DNA of 64,000 nt from Amphiura filiformis (lineage: Eukaryota; Echinodermata; Ophiuroidea; Amphilepidida; Amphiuridae). The notes beneath the pieces are model-generated. The model did not search any database. It was given only the letters and a program-made list of their open reading frames with translations, and was not told the DNA's origin. Positions 23,011 through 33,185 of this stretch are shown here, in pieces; position 1 is the stretch's first letter; the number at the start of each line of letters is the position of its first letter. The stretch spans positions 12,593,094 to 12,657,093 of the forward strand of contig NC_092647.1 in NCBI RefSeq assembly GCF_039555335.1, read 5' to 3'. The translations under genes were made by a program, and so were the position numbers.

Positions 23011-23325
23011 AATGATTTCCCTCATGAAGTTGGTATCTGTCGATGAGTTGACCACATCACCATGGCTGTCATTTTTAAAGGCAGTATATGGCACACATGG
23101 GTCAATGAGTTACATCCCCGGGTTACATCAAAATGACCTTGTGTGGTATTTAGTTCCCAGGATGTGAGTTTTGCCTGAGGCAATTTATGGTTAAATGTTG
23201 ATCCCTCACTACAAGTGTTACCATCGATTTGGTTAGAAAGGAGGTAAGACATGATCAAATCTCTCCAGGTTACAAAACGTAATGTGTATTCATCACTACT
23301 TCTATGTGAATATCAAACACTTCCT

Positions 23326-23465
23326 ACTCTGAAGTACAAAGTACCAAAGCGGACGCACACATTTTGCCGACTATGAAGGCATACATATACCTGCAGCAGA
23401 GACGCAGCACTACGCACTGTTAACGCGCGGTATACGCGTGCGTTGGCACTTTGTACTTCAGAGTG
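23326..23465. mobile_element. 140-bp MITE
   Basis: ACTCTGAAGTACAAAGTACC and its inverse GGCACTTTGTACTTCAGAGT form the ends; GCGGACGCACAC / GCGTGCGTT lie inside. Confidence 0.75.
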
Positions 23466-23630
23466 GACAAACTGTAGGAGACAAAATGATGTACCGTGAT
23501 TGTATATACTTGTAACTCTTAAAATAGATGTCTGAACAGCTCTGAACCCCATTATCTATATAGTATGTAGATCAGTGACAAAAGTGGGACTTAATCCCAG
23601 GGACTATCACTTGTTGGGAGCTAGTGTACG

Positions 23631-23695
23631 GAGATGTTGATGCGTCTAATGCACGAGCCCCAAAGGGGGGAGTGTATTAGACGCATCAACATCTC
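23631..23695. repeat. Hairpin with 24-bp arms
   Basis: GAGATGTTGATGCGTCTAAT and ATTAGACGCATCAACATCTC are exact inverses; the loop has CCCCAAAGGGGGG. Confidence 0.8.
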
Positions 23696-23699
23696 AGTA

Positions 23700-24225
23700 G
23701 AGTAACATGTGATACGTATTTATTAACCTATTTCATACACGACTAAAACAAAACCTGTGATTTTTGCAATTTCTTATAACAAAATTGTCAGTAAAAATGT
23801 TGGAAAATGCAAGCAAATATAAATGCATCCACCCGAAAGAAAATGAACGCGTCCGAAAACGCTGCGCGCCAGTGCAATTATACAATATTTATGCACAGCT
23901 AGTAATTTACTAATGCTTGCTCTGATTGGTTCTCACTATCTAGGAGTGTATGAATGCTTTTTATCATAACACCTAAAATGTTGGCCCATTTTCAATTTGG
24001 TGCTGATTGAGATGTCAATTAAGGTAAAGCAATATTGTAACATAGTTCATAGGGACACCCTCAATGTTTTTCAAACTCTACCACACGTACACACATTTAC
24101 CAGGACCAGGAAGAAGAATACTTATAGATTATAGGGATTTACTTAGTATGAAAAAGTTATTCTTTCAACTCCTATAAAATGATTATTCTGTTATAGATAT
24201 GCAATTTGTTTTTGTTTTTTCTCAG
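23700..24225. other. No gene seen
   Basis: AT-rich, ending in a strong polypyrimidine tract and CTCAG at 24221-24225, the acceptor-like start of the next feature. Confidence 0.35.
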
Positions 24226-24437
24226 GGATTTGTTTCTCACTTCGGTCTGGTTTTGCATGGCACAACACAGGCTACACAGCTCTAGATAACTGGTGAAAAA
24301 GTGCTTCAACGATTCTCCTTTACAGACACAGATTATCCAACCTGGTATGTTCACAGCAAATCTCGACCAGCACTGGACGGTATGAAACATATGGGTCAGA
24401 TAAAGTGAGTGCGAGCACTGGACTATTAAAGCCATAA
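24226..24437 (+). pseudogene. Coding-like stretch with one in-frame stop, unknown
   Basis: After a good acceptor (TTTTTTCTCAG) one frame reads ICFSLRSGFAWHNTGYTALD, then NW, then a TGA at 24294-24296. It continues open for 46 more codons (through NLVCSQQISTSTGRYETYG) to TAA at 24435-24437. The TGA overlaps a weak donor (TGGTGAAAA), and a strong donor GTGAGT occurs near 24405. It could be a decayed exon, a piece of retroelement or chance. The antisense frame is also open across the same span (24172-24435), which weakens the case. No family is recognised. Confidence 0.25.
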
Positions 24438-24439
24438 TG

Positions 24440-25424
24440 TGTGATTTTCATAAAATAGATTCCTAAATGTTAGTTTTCACTTATCACATTGCCCCCTTTT
24501 AATTTTGAGCCAAACAAATGAGGTAATATCAAAAATTATGATTTCACTCCAGCGCTTAAAATGTGTGTATTTAGCTTGCTGTTCATATTACATTGATCTA
24601 TTTATATTGCACCAAGCATTGCGCAGCTGGGATGTACACAATATGTGTGCATGAAGAAATTTGCAGCACTTATCCAAAGCATGAAAGGGTGCTCACTGCG
24701 CAGTTTACTTTAGCGTGCAAATATTAAAATAGCCAAACAATTCACTAATACATTTTGAATTTGGTACTGATCAGACCCACCTCCCATGTAACTTTGGAGC
24801 TAAGATTCTTTTACATGTAAGTGCAGCATGGAGAAGCCTTTTTTCAGAAACCTGGAGGATAAATGCTTGTTCTTGTGAAAGGTTGCTCCATTTTATAAAA
24901 TCTTATTTCTTGAATTTCCACACTAGGTGATATCAGTGATGTCAACTTGAAGTGAACTCCCATCTCCTATGCACAATTTATCCCTTATATACCATGTGTC
25001 TTTGAATAGCCCACCAACCCTGTGGTTAAGAGACTAGGAAATATTTCCTAATATCTCATACCCTCGTTTGAATGTCGATCTTTTCTAATCCTGCCTCACA
25101 TGTCAAGAACAATTTAGCCCATTTAATCTAGCAATGTGACTGTACAGTGTATGAGGTTGGGCATATAGGACAAATACACTGGACTTTTCATTAAGCCAAT
25201 TTACTACCAAAAGCCGGGGCCACTGTGAGGTGGGCCAAATAAAAATTAGTTTATATTCTTGAACATGATTTAACCATAACCTTCATGCTTCATAGAAATT
25301 GATACATATCTACCCATAATGTTTGCTTATATTTTCTGTCAATAATTGGGGCACTATATAATGACAAATTTGGACATTAAACTCTCTCATCTTCCCCTGG
25401 TTAGGTTAGGCTATAGTATGATAG
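24440..25424. other. No gene; contains a diverged dispersed repeat
   Basis: The block CCCCTTTTAATTTTGAGCCAAAC near 24490 recurs diverged at ~28265, indicating a shared repeat. Confidence 0.4.
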
Positions 25425-26347
25425 TTGTTCCGTTATATGACCTATGACACATAACGCGCCCTGTTATATGACCTCTGACACATAACGTGCCCCGATATGT
25501 GACCTATGACACATACCGCGCCCGTTATGTGACCTATGACACATAATGCACCCGGTTATGTGACCTGTGACACATAACACACCTGTTATGTGACCTATGA
25601 CACATAACATGCCTCGTTATATGACCTATGACACATAACGCACCCGTTATATGACCTGACACATAATGCGCCCGTTATGTAACGTATGTCACATAACGCC
25701 CCCGTTATGTGACCTATGACCCATAACGCTCACCGTTATGTGACCTATGACACATAACGTGCCCCGTTATGTGACCTATGACACAATGCACCCCATTATG
25801 ACACGTAACGTGCCCCATTATATGATCTATGACACATAACGTGCCCCGTTATGTGACCTATGACACATAATGCGCCCGGTTATGTGACCTATGACACATA
25901 ACACGCCCCGTTATATGACCAATGACACAAAAGGCGCCCCCGTTATATGACCTATGACACATAACACGCCCCATTATATGACCTATGACACATTACGCAC
26001 CCTGTTATATGACATATGACACATAACATGCCCATTATATAACATATGACACATAAAGTGCCCCGTTATATGACCTATGACACATAACACACCCCATTGT
26101 ATGACCTATGACACATAACATGCCCAGTTATGTGACCTATGTCACATAACGTGCCCCGATGTATGACCTATGACACATAACATGCCCCTATGACACATAA
26201 CATGCCCTGTTATGTGACCTATGACACATAACATGCCCTGTTATGTGACCTATGACACATAATGCACCCGGTTATGTGACCTAAGACACATAACGGGCCC
26301 CGTTATATGACCTATGACACAACGTGCCCCGTTATGTGACCTATGCA
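25425..26347 (+). repeat. Palindromic ~30-bp satellite, array A (about 30 units)
   Basis: Each unit is GTTATGTG-ACCTATGA-CACATAAC plus a short GCGCCCC-type spacer. The first and last octamers are inverse of each other, so every unit can form a hairpin. Units vary from 28 to 31 bases. On the minus strand the core reads GTGTCATAGGTCA, two half-sites separated by one base. Open frames here are just translations of the 30-base (10-codon) period. Confidence 0.95.
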
Positions 26348-26372
26348 GAGGAGAGAGAAAACAGAGCGTACC

Positions 26373-26620
26373 ACCAGTCAAAGTCCCCGTGTGTTGTATG
26401 CGCTGAGTTCTCGCATATTCATGAGGGCCGATTGTTCGATCGTGCTGTGTCAAACAATAACGCCAGCGATGTGTGCCTTCGTGTATACATGATAGAGCAT
26501 TGCGTGCTTTCGCAATTATGCGATAGACCATGAAAATATGCGGTAATTGCGTAGCAGTCTCGCCTGTCGCATTTCATGGAACAATCGGCCCTCATTATCG
26601 ATGCGGAGACTTTGACTGGT
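26373..26620. mobile_element. MITE inserted next to array A
   Basis: Ends ACCAGTCAAAGTC and GACTTTGACTGGT, with GAGGGCCGATTGTTC / GAACAATCGGCCCTC further in. The unoccupied sequence, GGGCCTATGGTACGGG in + orientation, is seen at about 30708-30722. Confidence 0.75.
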
Positions 26621-26929
26621 GCATAGGGCCTGCACTTTGGCTCGTTTTTTGCAGGTTTACATGGTCCAATAATCACAAGATGACTGACATGTGGTAACAA
26701 AGGAAGCAGTCACTGCAATTTGATTATGTCCCATATGATTGGCCATTCAAGACACCCCTGTGAATATACTATAGCGGCCTTTTCAAACTATAATACCTGT
26801 TTGCTTGACTGTATTGACAATACCCGGGAACAATACACACAGTATATGCATTGGACAAACTTTTTACAATAAGCATGATAAGTGATGATGTGACCTCCAG
26901 ATTTATACATCGTTCGTCTCGCACACTGA

Positions 26930-27010
26930 CAACATTTGATTGAATGGACTGTAGGCTACTGCGCCGTGATTACGGTGAAGGACACCGGTTCAAATCCTTT
27001 GTTTGGAGCC
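26930..27010 (+). repeat. tRNA-like SINE head, copy 1
   Basis: CCGTGATTACGGTGAAGGACA followed by a B-box GGTTCAAATCC (26987-26997) and TTTGGAGCCAATC. A second copy in the same orientation is at 30350-30430. Confidence 0.5.
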
Positions 27011-27044
27011 AATCGATAAAAGCATGTACAGTTTATCCCTACAT

Positions 27045-27137
27045 AACCTATGTCTTGAATACGCTGGCAAAGTTATGTAATAATCGGATTAATACTATAT
27101 AGCAGTAGGTAAAAACAAGTTTTGAATAATCTGCGCT
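27045..27137. mobile_element. Half of a GATTATTAC MITE
   Basis: GAATACGCTGGCAAAGTTATG then TAATAATCGGATTAAT match the left half of 35893-36137. The sequence stops where element P copy 2 begins. Confidence 0.65.
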
Positions 27138-27804
27138 ATAAAGTCCCATTCAGTGATCCCAGCGAAAGTGAAAAAAAAATCAAATTGTTACGTTTATAAA
27201 TTTTTTTGATGAAAAACAAATGGCAAAAAAACAAAACAGGAAAACGACAGTATTGACGAAGTTGAAGCCCCATTCAAATACATGTAGCTAATTTATATAC
27301 TGTCAGTACCGGTATATAAATTACAGACTCACGTAAATGCATTATTTTTTGTCTTAGACACACGGTTTTCGGCTGAACCACTGCACTAGCAAGCTATGTT
27401 AGCACATCTATGACAATGACGAAAGGTACAAAATCAGCCATAGGCCTTTAGATAGCAGAAGACACAAAAGTGGTGTTTTATGACCTTTGACATTCTTTTG
27501 TGGCGAGTGACATGGTCTTTCAATTCACGCCGAGTGTCCTTGACAGGTTTGACTATGCTTCAGTGGTCATGAAAGAATTCAAAAGATAACCTCTGCTCCA
27601 ATAATCCCAAGCAATTGTCTGAAACTGCTCCTCGGATCATAAGAACTCAGTCCTCAAATGATAGTCATAATAATGTCCAAAATATAAAAATTACTGACTA
27701 TCATTGAAGACTGAGTTCCGCAGTCTAGTATCCAAAATCTGAATTTTGATGATTTTTACGATCGTCGGATGAAAAAAATCAAAAAATCACTGAATAGGCC
27801 TTTA
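27138..27804 (-). mobile_element. MITE family P, copy 2
   Basis: Ends AAAGTCCCATTCAGTGATC and ATCACTGAATAGGCCTTTA. Runs parallel, inverted, to copy 3. Carries TACCGGTA at 27307-27314, which copy 3 lacks. Confidence 0.8.
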
Positions 27805-27880
27805 GTTCCCTCTCCTTACCCTGGCAATATAAATCAAAGAAAAATAAAGAAAGAAAACAAGAAAAGAAAATTAACCAAAT

Positions 27881-28125
27881 TAAGGGATCTGGAATGAGCG
27901 TTTTGAGCGTTTCGATAGTATTTTTGTGGGACATGAGAGCACATCAGACATATCGAATTGCATTCTGAATACGAAGAATGTCTTTCTGATATCAAATAAA
28001 TTTCATTGTTTGAAATTCACGATATAATACAAATTTTATGGCAAATTATTAAAATTTGATATTTTTCACATTTTTGATAAATAACAGTCCTCGAAGTAAA
28101 TATCATAAATCTAATGTTATATTCT
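27881..28125 (+). mobile_element. Foldback element R, one arm
   Basis: AAGGGATCTGGAATGAGCG, GTGGGACATGAGAGCACATC and CGAATTGCATTCTGAATACG match the arms of the complete element at 42960-43632. The second arm is absent. Confidence 0.75.
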
Positions 28126-28129
28126 TAAA

Positions 28130-29255
28130 CAGTCCCTGGCATGATACCATACATGTATAGGCCTATGTATAGTAAATGTGTCTGCTTTATCTGTTTTGTG
28201 CTGTTTAAGCAAATAGTTAAACATAATTTCCATAAAATGTAAGCTTTTCCTGTCAGCTAGATATGTCCCCTTTTAATTTTGAGCAGAACAAGTGAGGTAA
28301 AGCAAAGAAAATTGAAATTTACTACTACTAGCGCCAATGAAAGTTATAAGATTGTAAAACGGTACGATCCTCTGGGTGGGGGTGTGTGTGGGGGTGTGTG
28401 CGTATGTGTGTCCTGCACGCGTATTTTTTTTCTGCAACTATAACGGGACGCAATACGATATCGGTATGTTATAAGAATCAAACTTACAAGAAAGATGGCT
28501 CTTGTCAAATCCTACAATTCTGTCAGAGAAAATATGCATATTTGCATTAAATTTTTAATTAATTGACATAATTGATTAATTAATAAATATTTTATTTAAT
28601 GATTTACCATAATTCCAAATATGTCAAACAATATGTCAAATTAAAGCTAATGAAATGCTTTATAAATTGGTCAGAGCGCATTTTGCAGAATGCATTTAGT
28701 ACTTTAGTTACATGATTCCAAACATTCTATTCCAATTTTTTTGCTATACACGCATAGGAGCTGTACTTTTAAAATCCGCGCCTAATCAATAATAATAGTC
28801 TTTCACTCCATTGTCAAAGTACTGTGCTCCCTGTAGCTGTAGCATTATGGAGTGACCAGGTCCTAGAGTGTGATGGTTTTGTAGCAGATGACAGTGCTCA
28901 TTCAAGCCTGTCAAGGTCAGTTAGTAGCCACTTGCTGAATGGATGGCCATGATCAGGTATCAAAGAGATGCCTTGTGCAGCTGCCAATCACAGTAGAGGT
29001 TTGATAACATTTTGTTAAAAACCCAAATGTGATATAAGGACAAAGCTGTGCATGTTGGTACTTAATTGTTTGGATTCTTACGTTGAAATTCCCTTGTATT
29101 AGTATTTTTATGTGTAGTGTATAGTGGTCATAAATTATATAGCTTTTAAATTTTGGGCATTTTTGCTCTGTTGCACTGTACCATTATGGAATTTGAGCAA
29201 ATCAATTACCGACATAAGCAGGTATACAGTGTATTATTTTATTTTTATTTCGTAT
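28130..29255. other. No gene seen; GT-rich patch at 28375-28425
   Basis: GGGTGGGGGTGTGTGTGGGGG has G-quadruplex potential. TACATGTA and TAGGCCTA stand side by side near 28151-28166. A short open frame near 28855-28970 (beginning WSDQVLECDGF) has no supporting splice pair. Confidence 0.35.
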
Positions 29256-29261
29256 CTCAGG

Positions 29262-29350
29262 AGCACAGCTCACTTGGTAAGGCATCAGAATTTGGTACAC
29301 TAGCGCTTCGAACTTTAAATCGGAAGGTGGTGAGTTCGAGCCTCATCACG
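29262..29350 (+). repeat. tRNA-like SINE head with pyrimidine-rich tail
   Basis: CACAGCTCACTTGGTAAGGC resembles an A box region, and GTGAGTTCGAGCCTCAT forms a good T-arm with B box. A TTC/TTT-rich tract follows (29385-29475). Confidence 0.55.
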
Positions 29351-29504
29351 GTCACATTAATTTTATAAACCAAATATTGTTCGAACTTTTCATATTTGTT
29401 TTTCTTTTATTGTTTCTTTTCTTGTCTTTTTTTTTCTTGTTTTCTTTATTTTTTTCTTTATTTTTCTTTGATCCATATTGCCAGTGTAAGAAGAGGAGGG
29501 AACT

Positions 29505-30096
29505 AACGGCCCATTCAGTGATTTTTTTCATCCGGACGATCGTAAAAATCATCAAAATTCAGATTTTGTACAAGACTGCGGAACTCAGTCTTCAATGATA
29601 TAGTCAGTAATAATCTTTTGGTCATTATATGACTATCATCATTTGACGACTGAGTTCTTATGATACATCATCCGAAGAGCAGTTTCAGACAATTGCTTGG
29701 GATTGTTGGGGCAGAGGTTATCTTTTGAATTCTTTCATGACCACCGAAGCAGAGTTAAACCTGTCAAGGACACTCGGCGTGAATTGAACTGACCATGTCA
29801 CTCGCCACAAAAGAATGTCAAAGGTCATAAAACATCAACTTGGTGTCTTCTGCTAGTGGTTCAGCCCTAAGCCGTGTAGGCCTATTTAAGACAAAAATAA
29901 TGCATTTACGTGAATCTGTAATTTATATACTGACAGTATATATAAATTTAATAGCTACATGTATTTGAATGGGGCTTCAACTTCGTCAATACTGCCGTTT
30001 TCTTGGGTTTGTGCCAATTTTTTTCATTAAATTTTTTTATAAAAGTAACAATTTGATTTTTTTTTTTTTTTTTCTGGGATCACTGAATGGGGCTTT
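29505..30096 (+). mobile_element. MITE family P, copy 3
   Basis: Ends GGCCCATTCAGTGATTTTTT and ATCACTGAATGGGGCTTT. Long internal identity to 27138-27804 in reverse complement, e.g. GACACTCGGCGTGAATTGAA. Carries TAGGCCTA at 29877-29884, absent from copies 1 and 2. Confidence 0.8.
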
Positions 30097-30185
30097 GCAA
30101 CGCGATATATTCAAAACTTGTATTCACCTACTGTTATAGCATTAATCCGATTATTACACAACCTCACCAGCGTATTCAAGATATC
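30097..30185. mobile_element. Half of a GATTATTAC MITE
   Basis: ACGCGATATATTCAAAAC, CACCTACTGTTATAG and TTAATCCGATTATTAC match the right half of 35893-36137, abutting element P copy 3. Confidence 0.65.
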
Positions 30186-30349
30186 CAATGCAAATAATCA
30201 CCTAGATTATGACGTATCATACCGTAAATATGGCGGAGTACTCAAATTCATTCAACAAAAGCATGATTACAAGCTATTGCAATCTACCGCGACAGCTCGT
30301 CTCACACACATAACAAATGCACAAATACGATCAAATAGGTTGACGACAA

Positions 30350-30430
30350 CGTTTGATTGAATGCACTGCATTGTGCCATGATTACGGTGAAGGACACCGG
30401 TTCAATTCCTTTGTATGGAGCCAATCAATA
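30350..30430 (+). repeat. tRNA-like SINE head, copy 2
   Basis: CCATGATTACGGTGAAGGACA and B box GGTTCAATTCC (30399-30409); same family and orientation as 26930-27010. Confidence 0.5.
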
Positions 30431-30743
30431 ATTTCACGCACATCCTCTATTATTGCCCAATTATTGCCCGGGATGATTGCACACTGTAAAAGAGCAATTG
30501 TTATAATGTTTGATGAAATCGTGTTTAACTACCGTATTTGCTTAAGAAGGGGCACAATACAGATAAAGCAGACAGATTGACTACATGTGGTACATGTATA
30601 TACATATTAATATAGGGAATGTGTGTGAGTCGAGTATTACCTAATTATAATAGGGGCGTATCCAAAAATGAATTCACGCCCCTTTCAAATGTCGAGCCAA
30701 AGTGCAGGCCCTATGGTACGGGCTCTGTTTTCTCTCTCCTCTG

Positions 30744-31304
30744 TGGACCTATGACACATAATGCGCCATGCTATGTGACCTATGACACATAATGCGCCAT
30801 GTTATGTGACCTGTGACACAAAGCATCCCATTATATGACCTATGACACGACGCCCCGTTATATGACCTATGACAAATAACGCTTCCGTTATGTGACCTAT
30901 ATGACACATAACACGCCCTGTTATGTGACCTATTACACATAACGTGCCCCGTTATGTGACCTATGACACAGAACCTGCCTGTTATATGACCTATGACACA
31001 TAAACGCCCCATTATGTGACCTATGACACATAACACGCCCCGTTATGTGACCTATGATGCATACCATAACGCGCCAGTTATGTGACCTATGATGCATAAC
31101 ATGCCCCGTTATGGACCTATGATACATAACGCACCCCGATATATGACCTATGACACATAACGCGCCCGTTATATGACCTATGACACATAACATGCCCTGT
31201 TATGTGAACTATGACACATAACGTACCCGTTATGTGACCTATGACACATAACATGCCCGTTATATGACCTATGACACATAACGCACCCCGTTATATGACC
31301 TATG
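30744..31304 (+). repeat. Palindromic ~30-bp satellite, array B
   Basis: Same unit and same core orientation (ACCTATGA) as array A, about 18-19 units, more diverged. Its left flank (GGGCTCTGTTTTCTCTCTCC at ~30720-30740) is the inverse of array A's right flank (26350-26370). Confidence 0.95.
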
Positions 31305-31565
31305 GCCACAGAATTAGAGAAGGAGAACTGGGACTCCCTATACCGCCACATACAATCGCTCCGTCAGCTAGGGGGAGAAAATTATAGAGACGAACGAAAA
31401 CAATGTGGCGTCGAAGCATCTTGGTACTCGTGTGCAGGTCGCATCAAGTGCGTCTCTCAAATGCACCCTTCATCCATGTCGCACTTGCATGACAACGAAT
31501 GCCTCGAGTGCATTCCGAGGGAAACCGAATACCCCCAATTTTTGCTCCATTCATGCCTGTATTAA
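31302..31565 (+). CDS. Unassigned 87-codon ORF in a block interrupting the satellite
   Basis: Between arrays B and C lie about 305 bases of unrelated sequence. One frame is open from ATG 31302 (the ATG is shared with the last satellite unit) to TAA at 31563-31565. The first half (MATELEKENWDSLYRHIQSL) reads like ordinary coding sequence; the second half is rich in Cys, His and Met. No family is recognised and no splice signals are obvious. It could be a captured exon fragment or chance. Confidence 0.2.
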   Translation: MATELEKENWDSLYRHIQSLRQLGGENYRDERKQCGVEASWYSCAGRIKCVSQMHPSSMSHLHDNECLECIPRETEYPQFLLHSCLY

Positions 31566-31612
31566 TATGGTGGTCAAGTCCCTATTCTTTGTCTTTAATT
31601 ATGTGCGCTCAG

Positions 31613-31762
31613 TTATGTGACCTATCATATGTGACCTATGACATGACACAACCCGCCCTGTTATATGACCTATGACACATCACATGCCCTGTTATGTGAC
31701 CTATGACACATAATGCGCCCTGTCATGTGACCTATGACACATAACGCATCCCGTTATGTCCA
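31613..31762 (+). repeat. Palindromic ~30-bp satellite, array C (about 5 units)
   Basis: Continuation of the same unit after the interrupting block. It ends CGTTATGTCCAGTCATG; shortly after, AAAGACAATTCTTGTTTC (~31833-31850) resembles the right tip of element X. Confidence 0.9.
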
Positions 31763-31764
31763 GT

Positions 31765-32463
31765 CATGTCCATAATCATTTTGATACAGCCTGTATACCT
31801 GATCCGTGAACTTTGTCTTTAATGCCTTTTTAAAGACAATTCTTGTTTCAAGTTACACTTGCAGCTACCTACTTTACAGTTGAATTGTAGCTCTGTAAAT
31901 CAACTACTATGTAAATTTCAGCTACTGGATAATTGAGAATCATAAAACAAATCAAATTTCATGGAATCATTCCGGGTTTCGTGATTTAAATCATGTTGAA
32001 TCAAATCGCAATTTAAATCACATGACTTGTTTCAAAAAAAAATTTTTGATAAATCATAAATGTAAGTTAATTTCTTTCTTAAATTGATGGTTTTACCTCA
32101 TCCCTAATGCTTCTACAACTTCTGGATACAATTAAAATACCTCTATGATGTCATTTTTATATATTGCCAAAAATTCACCTTCAAGATGTAGAATCATGAT
32201 TTTACCAAATATTTTCTTTGAAAATGTAAAAACATGTTTCGAATATTTGTAAATACCTGATAGGATTGCGCATTATGTCTAGCTTTTTACTGGTCTCTTT
32301 TGACTCTATCATGGGGTATAGTTCTCGGAATAAAAAAAATTAAACAAATCAATATAAATAAAAAAGAATCGGATCTAAATAAAAAAAAATCGGATTTAAA
32401 TTTGAACAATCTGATTTTCAAAAATGAAATTTTTAATTTATATTTTGGTTTATTTCTTTACAG
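31765..32463 (+). other. Probable intron sequence ending in a splice acceptor
   Basis: AT-rich, with degenerate AAATCGGATTTAAAT motifs. It ends in a pyrimidine tract and TTTCTTTACAG at 32453-32463. Confidence 0.45.
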
Positions 32464-32568
32464 ATGACATTTGAACTTGTACTGGAAGGAATCATCTGGA
32501 TCAACATGCTAAAGCAACAGATGGATCGAGATGATGATACTGTAGTGATGAGTGATGACGATGTGTAA
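32464..32568 (+). CDS. Terminal coding exon of an unidentified gene (acidic C-terminus)
   Basis: Directly after a strong acceptor (TATTTCTTTACAG) only one of the three frames is open. It runs 34 codons from ATG to TAA at 32566-32568. The peptide begins MTFELVLEGIIWINMLKQQM and ends in an acidic tail with DRDDD and SDDDV. The other two frames hit stops within a few codons. Acceptor quality, the single open frame and the low-complexity acidic end argue for the last exon of a plus-strand gene whose earlier exons lie further left, possibly outside the window. A polyadenylation hexamer AATAAA lies at 33074-33079, giving a ~500-base 3' UTR. No protein family is recognised. Confidence 0.5.
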   Translation: MTFELVLEGIIWINMLKQQMDRDDDTVVMSDDDV

Positions 32569-33073
32569 AGTAAATGCAAACACCTGTGCCATATAGCATG
32601 TTGGCACTTCAACTAGGCAAGCGAATTAAAATTTGACAGAAATAGACAACTTGTCAACAAAATGGCTGGTAGGACCTACATGTAAACATGTACATGTACA
32701 GTATATGTATAGGCCTATACCTAGGCTTAGAGGACTAGCTAGTAGTAGTCACCTGCTGTTAAACTTTTAACCCAAGACTGAGTACAAAGAAACGTTAACA
32801 GAATTAAGTTTTAGAAGAGAATATGTTGATCTCAATATATACATGTATAAGTGCAATCTGGGATTATATGACATTAATCTAGATGATTATGTAGTTTGTT
32901 ACTGGTGGAACCAGCTCGCTAGTATTAATTATTAGTTCCACAAATTATGTTGCTTTTCACAGCACCTTGCGAATGGTAGTGAGCTTTAGCACCCGGCTTT
33001 AGCAACAATTGCATTGCTCAATTCACAGGGAACGTGTAGAAGAATTCAAATAACTACGTTGTGTCCTCATTTA

Positions 33074-33079
33074 AATAAA
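33074..33079 (+). promoter_or_regulatory. Possible polyadenylation signal AATAAA
   Basis: First canonical hexamer downstream of the stop codon at 32568. Confidence 0.3.
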
Positions 33080-33114
33080 ATTCTGTCAACCATAAGGTAC
33101 CATAGGGCAATTCT

Positions 33115-33185
33115 AAAGAATGGTTGCGGAATCGAACTGAAGACCTTTCCCTCTGTCACTTAAAACTGTCCACCAACATGTCTGC
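33115..33185 (-). repeat. Weak tRNA-like block
   Basis: On the minus strand CAGTTCGATTCCG resembles a B box; the A box is poor. Confidence 0.3.

Noticed and set aside
24226-24285. Proprotein-convertase P-domain end suggested by an HFGLVLHGT reading
   Set aside because: The resemblance is a few residues in one frame, ends at a TAG, and a different frame reads longer; too weak to name.
30749-31193. Open frames encoding VIGHITG/CHRSHNG peptide repeats
   Set aside because: They are translations of the 30-base satellite period (10 codons); both strands and other frames behave alike.
25425-31762. CRISPR-like array of ~30-bp repeats
   Set aside because: The repeats abut with only short variable spacers, the genome is eukaryotic in character, and no cas-like gene is present. 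It is a satellite.
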